From Cellulomonas gilvus ATCC 13127 (lineage in GTDB: Bacteria; Actinomycetota; Actinomycetes; Actinomycetales; Cellulomonadaceae): a stretch of DNA of 64,000 nt. The translations under genes were made by a program, and so were the position numbers. Below, one piece after another: positions 46,040 to 54,460 of this stretch. The first letter of the stretch is position 1, and every line of letters begins with the position of its first letter. The notes beneath the pieces were generated by a model. The model was not told where the DNA came from and ran no database searches. It saw only the letters and a program-made list of their open reading frames with translations. The stretch is from positions 2,914,001 to 2,978,000 of the forward strand of contig NC_015671.1 in NCBI RefSeq assembly GCF_000218545.1, read 5' to 3'.

Positions 46040-47857
46040 TCAGGCGTGCTGGGACGGATCGTCCGGTGGGCGCGGCGGGAGCACCACGGTGAACGTCGTG
46101 CCCTCGCCGAGCGTGCTGCTCACGCCGAGCGTGCCGCCGTGCGCGTCGATCACGGCCTTGGCGATGGACAGGCCCAGACCCACACCGGGGACCGCGGCGC
46201 GCCGCGCGTTGCTGCTGCGGAAGAAGCGGTCGGCGAGCTGCTCGAGCTCGTCGGGCGGGATGCCCATCCCGGTGTCCGCGACCTCGAGGCGCGCGCCGCC
46301 ACCCTCGTCGGGGCCCACGGTGACCGTCACGCGGCCGCGCGCGGGCGTGAACTTGAGCGCGTTGGTCACCAGGTTGTCCACCACCTGCCCCAGGCGCAGC
46401 GCGTCGCCGTGCAGCGGGGCCGGCGTGCCCTCCACCGTGAGCGTGACGCGCGACGCCTCCGCGACGGGCAGCACCGACAGGACCGAGGAGCGGACCACCT
46501 CCTCGAGGTCGACCTGTTCGGGGACGATCGAGAACCGGCCGGCCTCCACCTGCACGGTCAGCAGCAGGTCGCTCACCAGGCGCAGCTGGCGGCGCGCGTT
46601 GCGCTCGACCACGGCCAGGTCCGCGCGCTGGTCTGCGGTGAGCGGGTCGGGGCCGTCCTGCAGCAGCTCCAGGTAGCCGAGCATCGCGGTCAGCGGTGTG
46701 CGCAGCTCGTGGCTGACCAGCCCCACGAACGCGTCCTTGAGCGCGGCGGCCTCGCGCTCGGCGGTCACGTCGGTGGCGACCACGACGTAGCCGCCGTCGG
46801 CGTCGCCGGTCGCATGGCGCCGGGTCACCGCGAGCCGGACGGTCTTGGCGGTGCCGTCCTTGGCGACGTACGTCCAGTCCCGGACCGCGCCGTGCGCGCG
46901 GCTGGGGGCGACGACGGCCTCGAGCAGCCGACGGTCGCGCTGCTCGCCCTCACCGCGCACGGGGTGGTCGAACAGCTCGGCGTACCGCTCCGCGAGCTCG
47001 TCGGGGTCGTGGAACTGGGTGAGCCGGACGCGCCCGACCACCGAGCCCTGCGCGTAGCCCAGGAGCCGCTCGGCGCCCGCGTTGAAGACCTGCACCATGC
47101 CGTCGGCGTCGGTCGCGATGATGGCCTGCTCGGTCGCGGCGTCGATCACCGAGACCAGCTGCGCGTACGCCGCGTCGCGGCCCGCGGCCTCGCGCGCGAT
47201 GAGCTCGGCGTCCGCGCGGACCAGGTCCAGCAGGCGCTGCTGCTCGACCTGGAGCCGGTTGAGCGCGGCGTTGCGGACCCGCAGCCGCTCGGTGGTCTCG
47301 TGCGCGACGACCGCCACGCAGCACGCCACCCCGGCGACGACGACGGCCCGCGCCACGACGAGCCGGCCGAGCCCGCCGTGCTCGAAGAGCGAGGGCGTGA
47401 AGACCACCAGCATCGCGCCCAGGGTCGCCAGCACGATGCCGCGGCGACCGGGCTGCGCCGCGAGCGTGATGACCGGCACGAACAGCAGCGCGGCGAACAG
47501 CGAGCCCTGCCCGCCGGTGCCCGCGCGCAGCAGCGCGACGCACACGAGCGACCCGACGGGCAGCAGGTCGCCCGCCCAGGCGGGCAACGAGCGCCACGGG
47601 AGCACGAGCGCGAGCAGCGTCACGGCGATCGCGAGGCTCGCCGACGCCACGACCAGCCCGGGCCGCGTCACGGTGTCCGGCAGCGCGCGCAGGACCACCA
47701 TGGCCGCGAGGTACACCAGCACGAACGGCAGCTGCCGCTCCACCACGCCCGCCTCGGGCCCGGTGTAGCGCGAGATCATCCGCAGCAGTCGCGCGGTGGG
47801 TCGGCTGTCGCGGGCCCCGCGGCCCGCGATCGAGATGCCCTCGTACCGCTCGGTCAT
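46040..47857 (-). CDS. Membrane-bound PAS histidine kinase
   Basis: The 605-residue sensor kinase has about six N-terminal membrane helices (residues 45-195), a coiled stretch, and a PAS domain (VIDAATEQAIIATDADGMVQVFNAGAERLLGYAQGSVVGR). The HisKA domain has phospho-acceptor His383 in SHELRTPLTAMLGYLELL, and the HATPase domain has DNLVTNALKFTP, VADTGMGIPP and GVGLGLSIAKAVIDAHGG. The ATG overlaps the stop of the 63-residue protein. It is the last gene of a six-gene operon whose first gene carries a receiver domain, its likely partner. Confidence 0.93.
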   Translation of the reverse strand: MTERYEGISIAGRGARDSRPTARLLRMISRYTGPEAGVVERQLPFVLVYLAAMVVLRALPDTVTRPGLVVASASLAIAVTLLALVLPWRSLPAWAGDLLPVGSLVCVALLRAGTGGQGSLFAALLFVPVITLAAQPGRRGIVLATLGAMLVVFTPSLFEHGGLGRLVVARAVVVAGVACCVAVVAHETTERLRVRNAALNRLQVEQQRLLDLVRADAELIAREAAGRDAAYAQLVSVIDAATEQAIIATDADGMVQVFNAGAERLLGYAQGSVVGRVRLTQFHDPDELAERYAELFDHPVRGEGEQRDRRLLEAVVAPSRAHGAVRDWTYVAKDGTAKTVRLAVTRRHATGDADGGYVVVATDVTAEREAAALKDAFVGLVSHELRTPLTAMLGYLELLQDGPDPLTADQRADLAVVERNARRQLRLVSDLLLTVQVEAGRFSIVPEQVDLEEVVRSSVLSVLPVAEASRVTLTVEGTPAPLHGDALRLGQVVDNLVTNALKFTPARGRVTVTVGPDEGGGARLEVADTGMGIPPDELEQLADRFFRSSNARRAAVPGVGLGLSIAKAVIDAHGGTLGVSSTLGEGTTFTVVLPPRPPDDPSQHA

Positions 47858-48045
47858 CGCAGCGCCGCCAGCACGACGAGCACGGCCGCGGTCGCGAGGA
47901 CCGCGACGAGTGCCGCCACGAGCACCACGCGGCGCTCGTGGCGGGCGTCGGTCCGGATCTCACGCTGCAGCGCTCGTCCGTGCTCCGTGACCGCCTCGTC
48001 GTGCGGCCCGCGTGCGCCCACCGGGGGTCTCGTCGGCTCCGTCAT
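47854..48045 (-). CDS. 63-residue single-helix membrane protein
   Basis: The small protein has a charged, Arg/His/Glu-rich first half (MTEPTRPPVGARGPHDEAVTEHGRALQREIRTDARHERR) and one C-terminal helix (VVLVAALVAVLATAAVLVVLAALR) with almost no tail. Overlaps of four bases at both ends (ATGA with the glycosyltransferase stop and with the kinase start) show that it is translated within the operon. It could link the glycosyltransferase and the kinase in the membrane, as small accessory subunits of synthases do; this is inference. No homologue is recognised. Confidence 0.75.
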   Translation of the reverse strand: MTEPTRPPVGARGPHDEAVTEHGRALQREIRTDARHERRVVLVAALVAVLATAAVLVVLAALR

Positions 48046-49535
48046 CCCACGACCCGTCCCGTCTTGACCGTCTTGTCCCAGGTGGTCGCGGCACCGCGCC
48101 ACTGCTTGACGTATGCGTCGAGCGTGATGGCGCACAGCAGCGGCCCGAACCCGATGAGGTACAGCAGCGGGACGGACAGGACGCGCAGCACCGGGACGCC
48201 CTCGACCGTGCGCACCAGGCGCGCCGCGAGCATCGCCAGCAGGGGCCAGGCGTACAGCACCAGCTGCCACACGTCCCGGCCCGTCGCAGTCATCCGCAGC
48301 CCGAACAGCGCCGGGATGCGGTCCTCCCACAGCCCGGGGAACCACGCGGCCGTCATCACCACGAGCGCCAGCAGACCCGGGAACGTCAGGCCCTGGAACC
48401 ACGTGCGCCGCGCGGTCTCGCGGTCCAGCAGCAGCGTGGTCACGGTGACGAACACGTACGCCGCGACCGCGACCCACCACAGCGCCTGGAACGCCGTCAG
48501 CGCGGTGGTCTGCGCGACGAACCACAGCCCCACGAGCCCGACGGCCGCGGCGCTCATGGCCACGGGGAGCAGGTACACGGAGAACCACACGAAGCCGAAC
48601 GTGAGCGACCCGAGCCGCTGCCCGCCGCGCCGCAGCGGCCACGGCCGGCGGAACCACACGTCCGAGAACGTCCGCGTGATCTGCACGTTCCCGCGCGCCC
48701 AGCGCACGCGCTGCTTCCACAGCGCGCGCACCGAGTCGGGCTCCTCGGCCAGCACGACGGCCGCGGGCTCGAAGACCACACGCCGCCCGTCGAGCTGCGT
48801 GAGGAACGTGGAGTACGTGTCCTCGGCGAGCGTGCTCGTGTCGATGCGCCCGCCGATCGCCTCGAGGTTGGCCCGCGAGTGCAGCTGCGCACCGCCCGCG
48901 AGGCACGCCATCGCGCCCATGACGTTCTGCGCACGGCGCGCCGCGGCCTGCGCGGTCACGTACTCGTACCCCACGAACCGTGCGACGCTCCCGGGCCGCC
49001 CGCTGCCCTCGCGGATGAACGCCGTCACGGCACCCACCTCGTCGTCGGCCAGGTGCCGGGTCATGCGGCGCAGCGAGTCGGGGCGGTAGATCACGTCGGC
49101 GTCCATGATGAGCAGCGCCTGCATCCAGTCGTCCGCGAGCGCGTGCGCGATGCCGTGGTTGAGCGTGTGCGCCTTGCCCTGGCCGCCCTGCTCGCGGCGC
49201 AGGTGCACGATCCGGCCGGGATGCTCGGCGGCCTTCGCCAGCACCACGTCCGGGGTGTCGTCGGTGGACGCGTCGTCGACGACGAGCACGCGCAACCGGT
49301 CCGGCGGGTACTCCAGGTGCATGAGGCGCTCGAGCGACGGTGCGAGCACCGCTCCCTCGTTCCACGCGGGCACGATGACCACCACGCGGGGCAGGTACGG
49401 CGCAGAGCGGTCCAGGTGGTTGCGCCACGCGTGCACGGGCACCAGGAGGTACTGGAACAACCCCGCGAGCACGGGCACCGCGCCGAGCAGCACCAGCACG
49501 ACGAGCGTCACGACGAGCAACTCGTGCCACGTCAC
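48042..49535 (-). CDS. Processive-type GT2 membrane glycosyltransferase
   Basis: The 497-residue enzyme resembles poly-N-acetylglucosamine, hyaluronan and cellulose synthases. An N-terminal helix precedes the GT-A domain (VVVIVPAWNEGAVLAPSLERLMHLEYPPDRLRVLVVDDASTDDTP). It has DAD at 145-147 for the metal-nucleotide sugar, the acceptor-side LAEDTYST (ED pair) and QRVRW at 275-279, the signature of processive enzymes. Four to five C-terminal helices follow. The GTG overlaps the PHP stop (GTGA). The sugar is not determined; the PIG-L partner hints at GlcNAc. Confidence 0.9.
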   Translation of the reverse strand: MTWHELLVVTLVVLVLLGAVPVLAGLFQYLLVPVHAWRNHLDRSAPYLPRVVVIVPAWNEGAVLAPSLERLMHLEYPPDRLRVLVVDDASTDDTPDVVLAKAAEHPGRIVHLRREQGGQGKAHTLNHGIAHALADDWMQALLIMDADVIYRPDSLRRMTRHLADDEVGAVTAFIREGSGRPGSVARFVGYEYVTAQAAARRAQNVMGAMACLAGGAQLHSRANLEAIGGRIDTSTLAEDTYSTFLTQLDGRRVVFEPAAVVLAEEPDSVRALWKQRVRWARGNVQITRTFSDVWFRRPWPLRRGGQRLGSLTFGFVWFSVYLLPVAMSAAAVGLVGLWFVAQTTALTAFQALWWVAVAAYVFVTVTTLLLDRETARRTWFQGLTFPGLLALVVMTAAWFPGLWEDRIPALFGLRMTATGRDVWQLVLYAWPLLAMLAARLVRTVEGVPVLRVLSVPLLYLIGFGPLLCAITLDAYVKQWRGAATTWDKTVKTGRVVG

Positions 49536-50308
49536 GGCTGCGTCCCCGGTGCGGCCTCGTCGTCCGGCACCCCGCGCAGCCACCGGTACCGGCCGACGTC
49601 GGCGCTGTCGTGCGCGTCGCTCGAGGCGACCAGCCGCACGCCGCGCGCGTGCCACCGGGCGACGGCGCGCGGGCCCGGGCAGCGCCACTTCTCGTTGACC
49701 TCGACGGGTGACCCCGTCGCGAGCGCGGCGTCGGCGAGCGCGTCCAGGAGCTCGTCGGTGACGTCGTCGTCGGACAGGCCGATCTTGGGCAGCAGCGAGA
49801 ACGGGTGGGCCACCTGCCCGCGTCCGACGCGGTGCAGGGCCGCGACCGTCGCGGTGACCAGCATCTCCACGACGTCGGCCGCCGCGAGCCCCTCGGCCAT
49901 GCGGCGGCGCGTCTCGCGCGGTGACCACGGGCCGTCGGGCCCGGGCAGCTGGTGGTCGGCGAGCAGCACGCGGCCCACGCCGCCGGCGCCGCCGAGCCCC
50001 GCGAGCACCTCGGGCGGCGCGTCCACGTGGCCCGCGGTGTCGAGGATCTTGGCCTCGACGCCGGTCAGCACGCGCACGTCGTCGTGCTGCGGGAGCGCCG
50101 CGAGCGCCGCGACGAGCTCGGGCACGTACGTGGTGCTCACGCGCACGTGGTCGACCATGCGGACCACGGTGAGCCCCGCCGCCCGGGCGGCCGCGAGGTT
50201 CTGCGCGGGGGTGTGCACCGCGTCGTCGGAGAACGACGAGTGCACGTGGTGGTCGCCGCGCAGGTCCACGACCGGTGCGGCCGACGGCCCGCTCGCCGCG
50301 TCGGTCAC
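49532..50308 (-). CDS. PHP-domain phosphoesterase
   Basis: The 258-residue PHP metal-dependent phosphoesterase has DLRGDHHVHSSFSDDAVHT (HxH and acidic ligands), VRMVDHVRVS, TGVEAKILDTAGHVD, QVAHPFSLLPKIG, PVEVNEKWRCPG and RLVASSDAHDSADVGRY, all matching metal-site positions. PHP proteins include histidinol phosphatases and CpsB-type tyrosine phosphatases that control capsule synthesis. The GTG at 50308 overlaps the ATP-grasp stop (GTGA). Its substrate is unknown; an operon role in glycan control or precursor dephosphorylation is plausible. Confidence 0.87.
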   Translation of the reverse strand: MTDAASGPSAAPVVDLRGDHHVHSSFSDDAVHTPAQNLAAARAAGLTVVRMVDHVRVSTTYVPELVAALAALPQHDDVRVLTGVEAKILDTAGHVDAPPEVLAGLGGAGGVGRVLLADHQLPGPDGPWSPRETRRRMAEGLAAADVVEMLVTATVAALHRVGRGQVAHPFSLLPKIGLSDDDVTDELLDALADAALATGSPVEVNEKWRCPGPRAVARWHARGVRLVASSDAHDSADVGRYRWLRGVPDDEAAPGTQP

Positions 50309-51282
50309 GGTGCGGGCAGCACGTCGTCGACCGGCAGGAACACGTCCTCGAGGTAGCGGACGTTGGCGATCTCGGTGAACTCCACGCGCTCGGGCACGGG
50401 CCGGCCCAGCACCGCGTCGAGCACGATCGACGGCATGTCCACGCCGGCGGCGATCGTCAGCGGCATCGCACCCGGGAAGCGCGGGTTGACCTCGAGCAGC
50501 CCGGGCCGGCCGTCGGCGGTGCGCTTGAGCTGCACGTTGCCGACCGTGGTCAGCCCGATCGCGGTGGCGACCTCGCTCGCGGCGGCGATCAGACCCTCGT
50601 CGTGCAGCGTCACGCCCGCGATCGCGATGCCCGAGTCGACGCGCAGCCGCGCGCGCGGAACCGCCGCGACCACGCGGCCGTCGAGCCCCGCGAGCACGTC
50701 CACGGAGTACTCCTGACCGGGCAGGAGCTCCTGGACCAGCAGGTCCTCCTCGTCGTGCACGGCGTCCAGCTCGGCCTGCGACGAGACGATGCGCACCCCG
50801 CGCGAACCGGCACCGCGCCGCGGCTTGACGATCACCGGGAAGTCCCAGCCGGAGACGGCCTGCGGCGTGCCCACCAGCTCGGTGCGGGGCACGTGCACGG
50901 CGGGCCCGCAGGCCCGTTCGCACACGCGCGCGAGCGCGAGCTTGTCGAGTGCCGCCTCCAGGGTGCGCAGCGCGGGCGACGCGAGGCGCGTCCCGACGTC
51001 CGTGAGCCGGTCCCGCGCCGCGGCCAGGCGCGGCAGCTCGACGTCCACCGTCGGGAAGACCACGTCGATCTCGTCGTCCGCGCACATCTGCACCACGCTG
51101 TCCATGAAGTGCTCGGCCTTGCCGGGCGGGACCAGGCGGCGGTGCTCGGCGGGTACCAGGTAGATCCCGGCGGCCCACCGGTCCATGTCGGCGGCGAGCA
51201 CGTCCACGTCGCCGCGTCGCAGCAGCGACCGGATCACCGCGACCCCCGCCGCTCCGCCCGCTCCGGTCACCAGCACGCGCAT
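50305..51282 (-). CDS. ATP-grasp ligase (carbamoyl-phosphate-synthase-like)
   Basis: This is a 325-residue ATP-grasp enzyme, which joins a carboxylate to an amine or thiol via an acyl phosphate. The N-terminal fold reads MRVLVTGAGGAAGVAVIRSLLRRGDVDVLAADMDRWAAG. The ATP domain has FPVIVKPRRGAGSRGVRIVSS, LLVQELLPGQEYSVDVLAG and the metal-binding GLLEVNPRFPGAMPLTIAAGVDMP. The ATG at 51282 is chosen for its GAGGAG and the natural domain start; ATG 51324, which overlaps the upstream stop (ATGA), would add 14 residues. The substrate is unknown. Confidence 0.88.
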   Translation of the reverse strand: MRVLVTGAGGAAGVAVIRSLLRRGDVDVLAADMDRWAAGIYLVPAEHRRLVPPGKAEHFMDSVVQMCADDEIDVVFPTVDVELPRLAAARDRLTDVGTRLASPALRTLEAALDKLALARVCERACGPAVHVPRTELVGTPQAVSGWDFPVIVKPRRGAGSRGVRIVSSQAELDAVHDEEDLLVQELLPGQEYSVDVLAGLDGRVVAAVPRARLRVDSGIAIAGVTLHDEGLIAAASEVATAIGLTTVGNVQLKRTADGRPGLLEVNPRFPGAMPLTIAAGVDMPSIVLDAVLGRPVPERVEFTEIANVRYLEDVFLPVDDVLPAP

Positions 51283-51320
51283 GCGTCGACTCCTCGGGTC
51301 CGTCGTCCGGTTCGGGCCGC

Positions 51321-52394
51321 TCATCGTGCGTCTCCCCTGGCGTGCTCGTCGGAGCGGTCGGCGGCCGCGGACGTGCCGGGCCCCGCCTGGCTCACCCGCC
51401 CCGACGCGCGGATCATCTCGAGCGGCTCGACGTACGTGCCGGTGCCGAACCGCGCCCAGTACCGCGCGGCGGCGCGCACCGCGTCGGGCGCCATGTAGCT
51501 GCGGTGCTGCTGCGACGCGTACGCCGCGAGCATCTGCAGCTTGGTCTCGAGGAACCCGTCGACCGTGACGAAGCGCGTGGGCCGGAAGTCGACCGTCGAG
51601 GACGGGCTCTGGTAGCACGCGAGCGAGGGCACCTGCCGCGCGGCCACCTGCACGGCCTCGTGCACCGCGCGGTGGTCCTGGTGCCGGTCGTGCGCCGAGT
51701 GCGTGTAGACGACCGTGGGCCCCACCTGCGCGACGGTCTCCTCGATCGTGGCGATCAGCCCGTCCGCGGTCGCCAGCCGGGTGTCGTCGAAGTCGTGCAG
51801 GAACAGGCGCGCCCCGACGACGCCCGCGGCCGCGAGCGCCTCGACCCGCCGCACGTCGGAGTCGCCACCCACCGCGCCGCCCGAGAGCGTCAGCACGACG
51901 ATCGCGGCACCCGCCGCCCGGTGCGACGCGAGCGTCGCGCCCACGCCGATCTCGACGTCGTCGGGGTGCGCGCCGACGGCGAGCACCACCTCGGGCGTCG
52001 CGGCCACGCGCCGGGCGCGCCCCCGTTCGGCCGCGGCCGTCACGCGTTCGACGAGCGTCGCGGCGGACAGCGGCTTGACCAGGAAGTCGTCGGCCTCGCG
52101 GTGCAGCGCGTCGACCGCGTAGTCGACGCTCGCGAACGCGGTCATGACGATCACCGGCAGCCCGGGCGCGCGCGTGCGCAGCTCGCCGAGCAGCTGGAGC
52201 CCGGTCATGCCCGGCATCTGGATGTCCGTGACGACGACGTCGAACGTCTCGCGGTCGGCGTGCTCGAGCGCCGTCATGGGCTCAGGGGCGACCGTGACGG
52301 CCATGCCGCCGCGGCGTTCGAGCACGGTCCGCACGAAGAGTGCGGTGTCCGCGTCGTCCTCGACGACGAGCACCTTGACCTGGTCGTCGACCAT
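51321..52394 (-). CDS. Response-regulator receiver domain fused to a PIG-L deacetylase
   Basis: The 357-residue fusion has receiver residues 7-125 (VKVLVVEDDADTALFVRTVLERRG, phospho-acceptor Asp57 in VVVTDIQMPGMTG, KPLS with the conserved Lys). PIG-L-type deacetylase residues 135-320 follow, with the zinc motif AHPDDVEIGVGATL (142-146) and VYTHSAHDRHQDHRAVHEA. PIG-L/LmbE enzymes remove acetyl from GlcNAc-type groups, as in MshB and GPI synthesis. No DNA-binding output is present, so phosphorylation probably controls enzyme activity or assembly. It is first gene of the operon; the ATG at 52394 follows GGGAGG. Confidence 0.9.
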   Translation of the reverse strand: MVDDQVKVLVVEDDADTALFVRTVLERRGGMAVTVAPEPMTALEHADRETFDVVVTDIQMPGMTGLQLLGELRTRAPGLPVIVMTAFASVDYAVDALHREADDFLVKPLSAATLVERVTAAAERGRARRVAATPEVVLAVGAHPDDVEIGVGATLASHRAAGAAIVVLTLSGGAVGGDSDVRRVEALAAAGVVGARLFLHDFDDTRLATADGLIATIEETVAQVGPTVVYTHSAHDRHQDHRAVHEAVQVAARQVPSLACYQSPSSTVDFRPTRFVTVDGFLETKLQMLAAYASQQHRSYMAPDAVRAAARYWARFGTGTYVEPLEMIRASGRVSQAGPGTSAAADRSDEHARGDAR

Positions 52395-52529
52395 GCACCG
52401 CCTCCCTCGCCCCGCAATGCCACCACCTGGAGCGCGGGCAGGCAAACGTTGCGCCGCGCTCTGCCTGGTGGATCGACCGCGGACGGGCGTGGAATAGGAG
52501 TCGGGCACCGCGGGTTGAGGCGGCAAGTA

Positions 52530-52543
52530 CATGCAAACGCATG
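52530..52543. promoter_or_regulatory. Palindrome in the divergent promoter region of the receiver-PIG-L and luciferase-like operons
   Basis: CATGC and GCATG flank AAAC (52530-52543), 44 bases before the luciferase-like start. A second imperfect palindrome, GCAAACGTTGC (52442-52452), lies nearer the receiver-PIG-L gene. The 192-base gap is otherwise free of genes and must hold both promoters. Which proteins bind is unknown. Confidence 0.4.
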
Positions 52544-52586
52544 GATCTGGCGCAGGTCAGACGCAGCGAGGAACGAGGCGATCACG

Positions 52587-53762
52587 ATGCAGTTCGGCAT
52601 CTTCTCCGTCGGTGACGTGACGACCGACCCGACCACGGGCCGCACGCCGGACGACACCGAGCGCGTGCGCGCGATGCTCACGATCGCCCGGCACGCCGAC
52701 GAGGCGGGCCTCGACGTGTTCGCGACCGGTGAGCACCACAACCCGCCGTTCGTGCCCTCGTCGCCCACGACGATGCTCGGCTACCTCGCCGGCGTGACGA
52801 AGCAGATCACGCTGTCCACCGCGACGACGCTCATCACGACCAACGACCCGGTGCGGCTGGCCGAGGAGTACGCGATGCTCCAGGTCATCTCCGACGGCCG
52901 GATGGACCTCATGATGGGCCGCGGCAACACCGGCCCGGTCTATCCCTGGTTCGGCCAGGACATCCGCCAGGGCCTGCCGCTCGCCGTGGAGAACTACGCG
53001 CTGCTGCGGCGCCTGTGGACCGAGGAGGTCGTCGACTGGTCGGGCAAGTTCCGCACCCCGCTGCAGGGCTTCACGTCCACGCCGCGTCCGCTGGACGGCG
53101 TCCCGCCGTTCGTGTGGCACGGCTCGATCCGCACGCCCGAGATCGCCGAGCAGGCCGCGTTCTACGGTGACGGCTTCCTGCACAACGCGATCTTCTGGCC
53201 CATGGAGCACACCGCGCAGATGGTGAACTTCTACCGCCGCCGCTACGAGCACCACGGGCACGGCGCGGCCGACCAGGCCATCGTCGGGCTGGGCGGTCAG
53301 GTGTTCATGCGCAAGGACTCGCAGAAGGCGTGGGACGAGTTCCGGCCGTACTTCGACAACGCGCCCGTCTACGGCCACGGGCCGTCGATGGAGGACTTCA
53401 CGCGCGAGACGCCGCTGACCGTCGGATCGCCGCAGCAGGTCATCGACCGGTACGGCGCGTTCTGGGAGCAGGTGGGGCACTACCAGCGCCAGCTGTTCCT
53501 CATGGACCACGCCGGGCTGCCCCTCAAGACCGTGCTCGAGCAGATCGACCTGCTGGCCGAGGAGGTCGTGCCCGTGCTGCGCCGCGAGGCCGAGGCGCGG
53601 CGTCCCGCGCACGTGCCCGCCGGCCCGCCCACCCACGCCGAGCGCGTCGCCGCGGCCCGCGCCGCCGGGCAGGTGCACACGCAGCAGGTGGGCGCGGCCG
53701 ACCACTGGACCGGGAGGACCGCCGAGGACGACCTCGCCGCTGCGGACGCGGTGACACGATGA
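52587..53762 (+). CDS. Luciferase-like FMN-dependent monooxygenase (CE1758 type)
   Basis: The 391-residue TIM-barrel flavoenzyme of the LLM class has MQFGIFSVGDVTTDPTTGR, ARHADEAGLDVFATGEHHNPPFVPSSPTTMLGYLAGVT, DPVRLAEEYAMLQVISDGRMDLMMGRGNTGPVYPWFG and HGSIRTPEIAEQAAFYGDGFLHNAIFWP. These match the actinobacterial group always paired with a partner FMN reductase, as here. The C-terminal 60 residues are Ala-rich and unconserved. The ATG at 52587 follows GAGG. The substrate is unknown. It uses FMNH2 from the next gene's product. Confidence 0.9.
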   Translation: MQFGIFSVGDVTTDPTTGRTPDDTERVRAMLTIARHADEAGLDVFATGEHHNPPFVPSSPTTMLGYLAGVTKQITLSTATTLITTNDPVRLAEEYAMLQVISDGRMDLMMGRGNTGPVYPWFGQDIRQGLPLAVENYALLRRLWTEEVVDWSGKFRTPLQGFTSTPRPLDGVPPFVWHGSIRTPEIAEQAAFYGDGFLHNAIFWPMEHTAQMVNFYRRRYEHHGHGAADQAIVGLGGQVFMRKDSQKAWDEFRPYFDNAPVYGHGPSMEDFTRETPLTVGSPQQVIDRYGAFWEQVGHYQRQLFLMDHAGLPLKTVLEQIDLLAEEVVPVLRREAEARRPAHVPAGPPTHAERVAAARAAGQVHTQQVGAADHWTGRTAEDDLAAADAVTR

Positions 53763-53788
53763 GCACGGGCTTCGGCACAGGAGGACTC

Positions 53789-54409
53789 ATGACGCAGGAC
53801 CGCTCGCTCGTCGTCGTCTCGGCCGGCATCAGCCAGCCGTCCTCGACGCGCCTGCTCGCCGACCGCCTCGCGGCGGCCACGGTCGAGGAGCTCGCGGCGC
53901 GCGGCCAGACCGCGACCGTCACGACGATCGAGCTGCGCGACCTCGCGCACGAGGTGGTCAACATGACGCTCACGGGCTTCGCATCGGGTCCGCTGGCCGA
54001 CGCGCTCGCGAAGATCGGCGCGGCCGACGGGCTCGTCGCGGTCACGCCCGTGTACACGGCGTCCTACGCCGGGCTGTTCAAGTCGTTCGTGGACGTGCTC
54101 GACAAGGACGCGCTGGCCGGCATGCCCGTGCTGCTCGGCGCGACCGGGGGCACCGGACGGCACTCGCTGGTGCTCGAGTACGCGCTGCGTCCCCTGTTCG
54201 GGTACCTGCACGCGGGCGTCGTCGGGACGGGCGTGTTCGCCGCGACCGACGACTGGGCCGACGGCGCGGGCGACGACGTGAAGCCCCTGCCGGAGCGGAT
54301 CCGCCGGGCGGCACGCGAGCTGGCCGAGACGGTGGCCGACCGGGAGCCCGCCAGGCCCGCGGGCCTGTTCGACGCGGTGCCGAGCTTCGGCAGCCTCCTC
54401 GAGCCCTGA
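53789..54409 (+). CDS. NADPH-dependent FMN reductase (CE1759 type)
   Basis: This 206-residue flavodoxin-fold reductase partners the luciferase-like monooxygenase. It has LVVVSAGISQPSSTRLLADRLAAAT (phosphate-binding loop), ADGLVAVTPVYTASYAGLFKSFVDVLDKDALAGMPVLLGATGGTGRHSLVLEYALRPLFGYLHA and a C-terminal tail. The ATG at 53789 is preceded by AGGAGG at five bases, so it is preferred over ATG 53759, which would overlap the previous stop and add ten residues. It forms a two-gene operon. Confidence 0.91.
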   Translation: MTQDRSLVVVSAGISQPSSTRLLADRLAAATVEELAARGQTATVTTIELRDLAHEVVNMTLTGFASGPLADALAKIGAADGLVAVTPVYTASYAGLFKSFVDVLDKDALAGMPVLLGATGGTGRHSLVLEYALRPLFGYLHAGVVGTGVFAATDDWADGAGDDVKPLPERIRRAARELAETVADREPARPAGLFDAVPSFGSLLEP

Positions 54410-54460
54410 CCTCCATCTGACGGCCCTGCCCGCCGCCGTGCGCGCGGGCCGTCGGCGCGC

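Noticed and set aside
52442..52452. GCAAACGTTGC as a LacI-family site controlling the receiver-PIG-L operon
   Set aside because: Symmetry is imperfect and no LacI-type gene is nearby; too weak to list as a separate operator.
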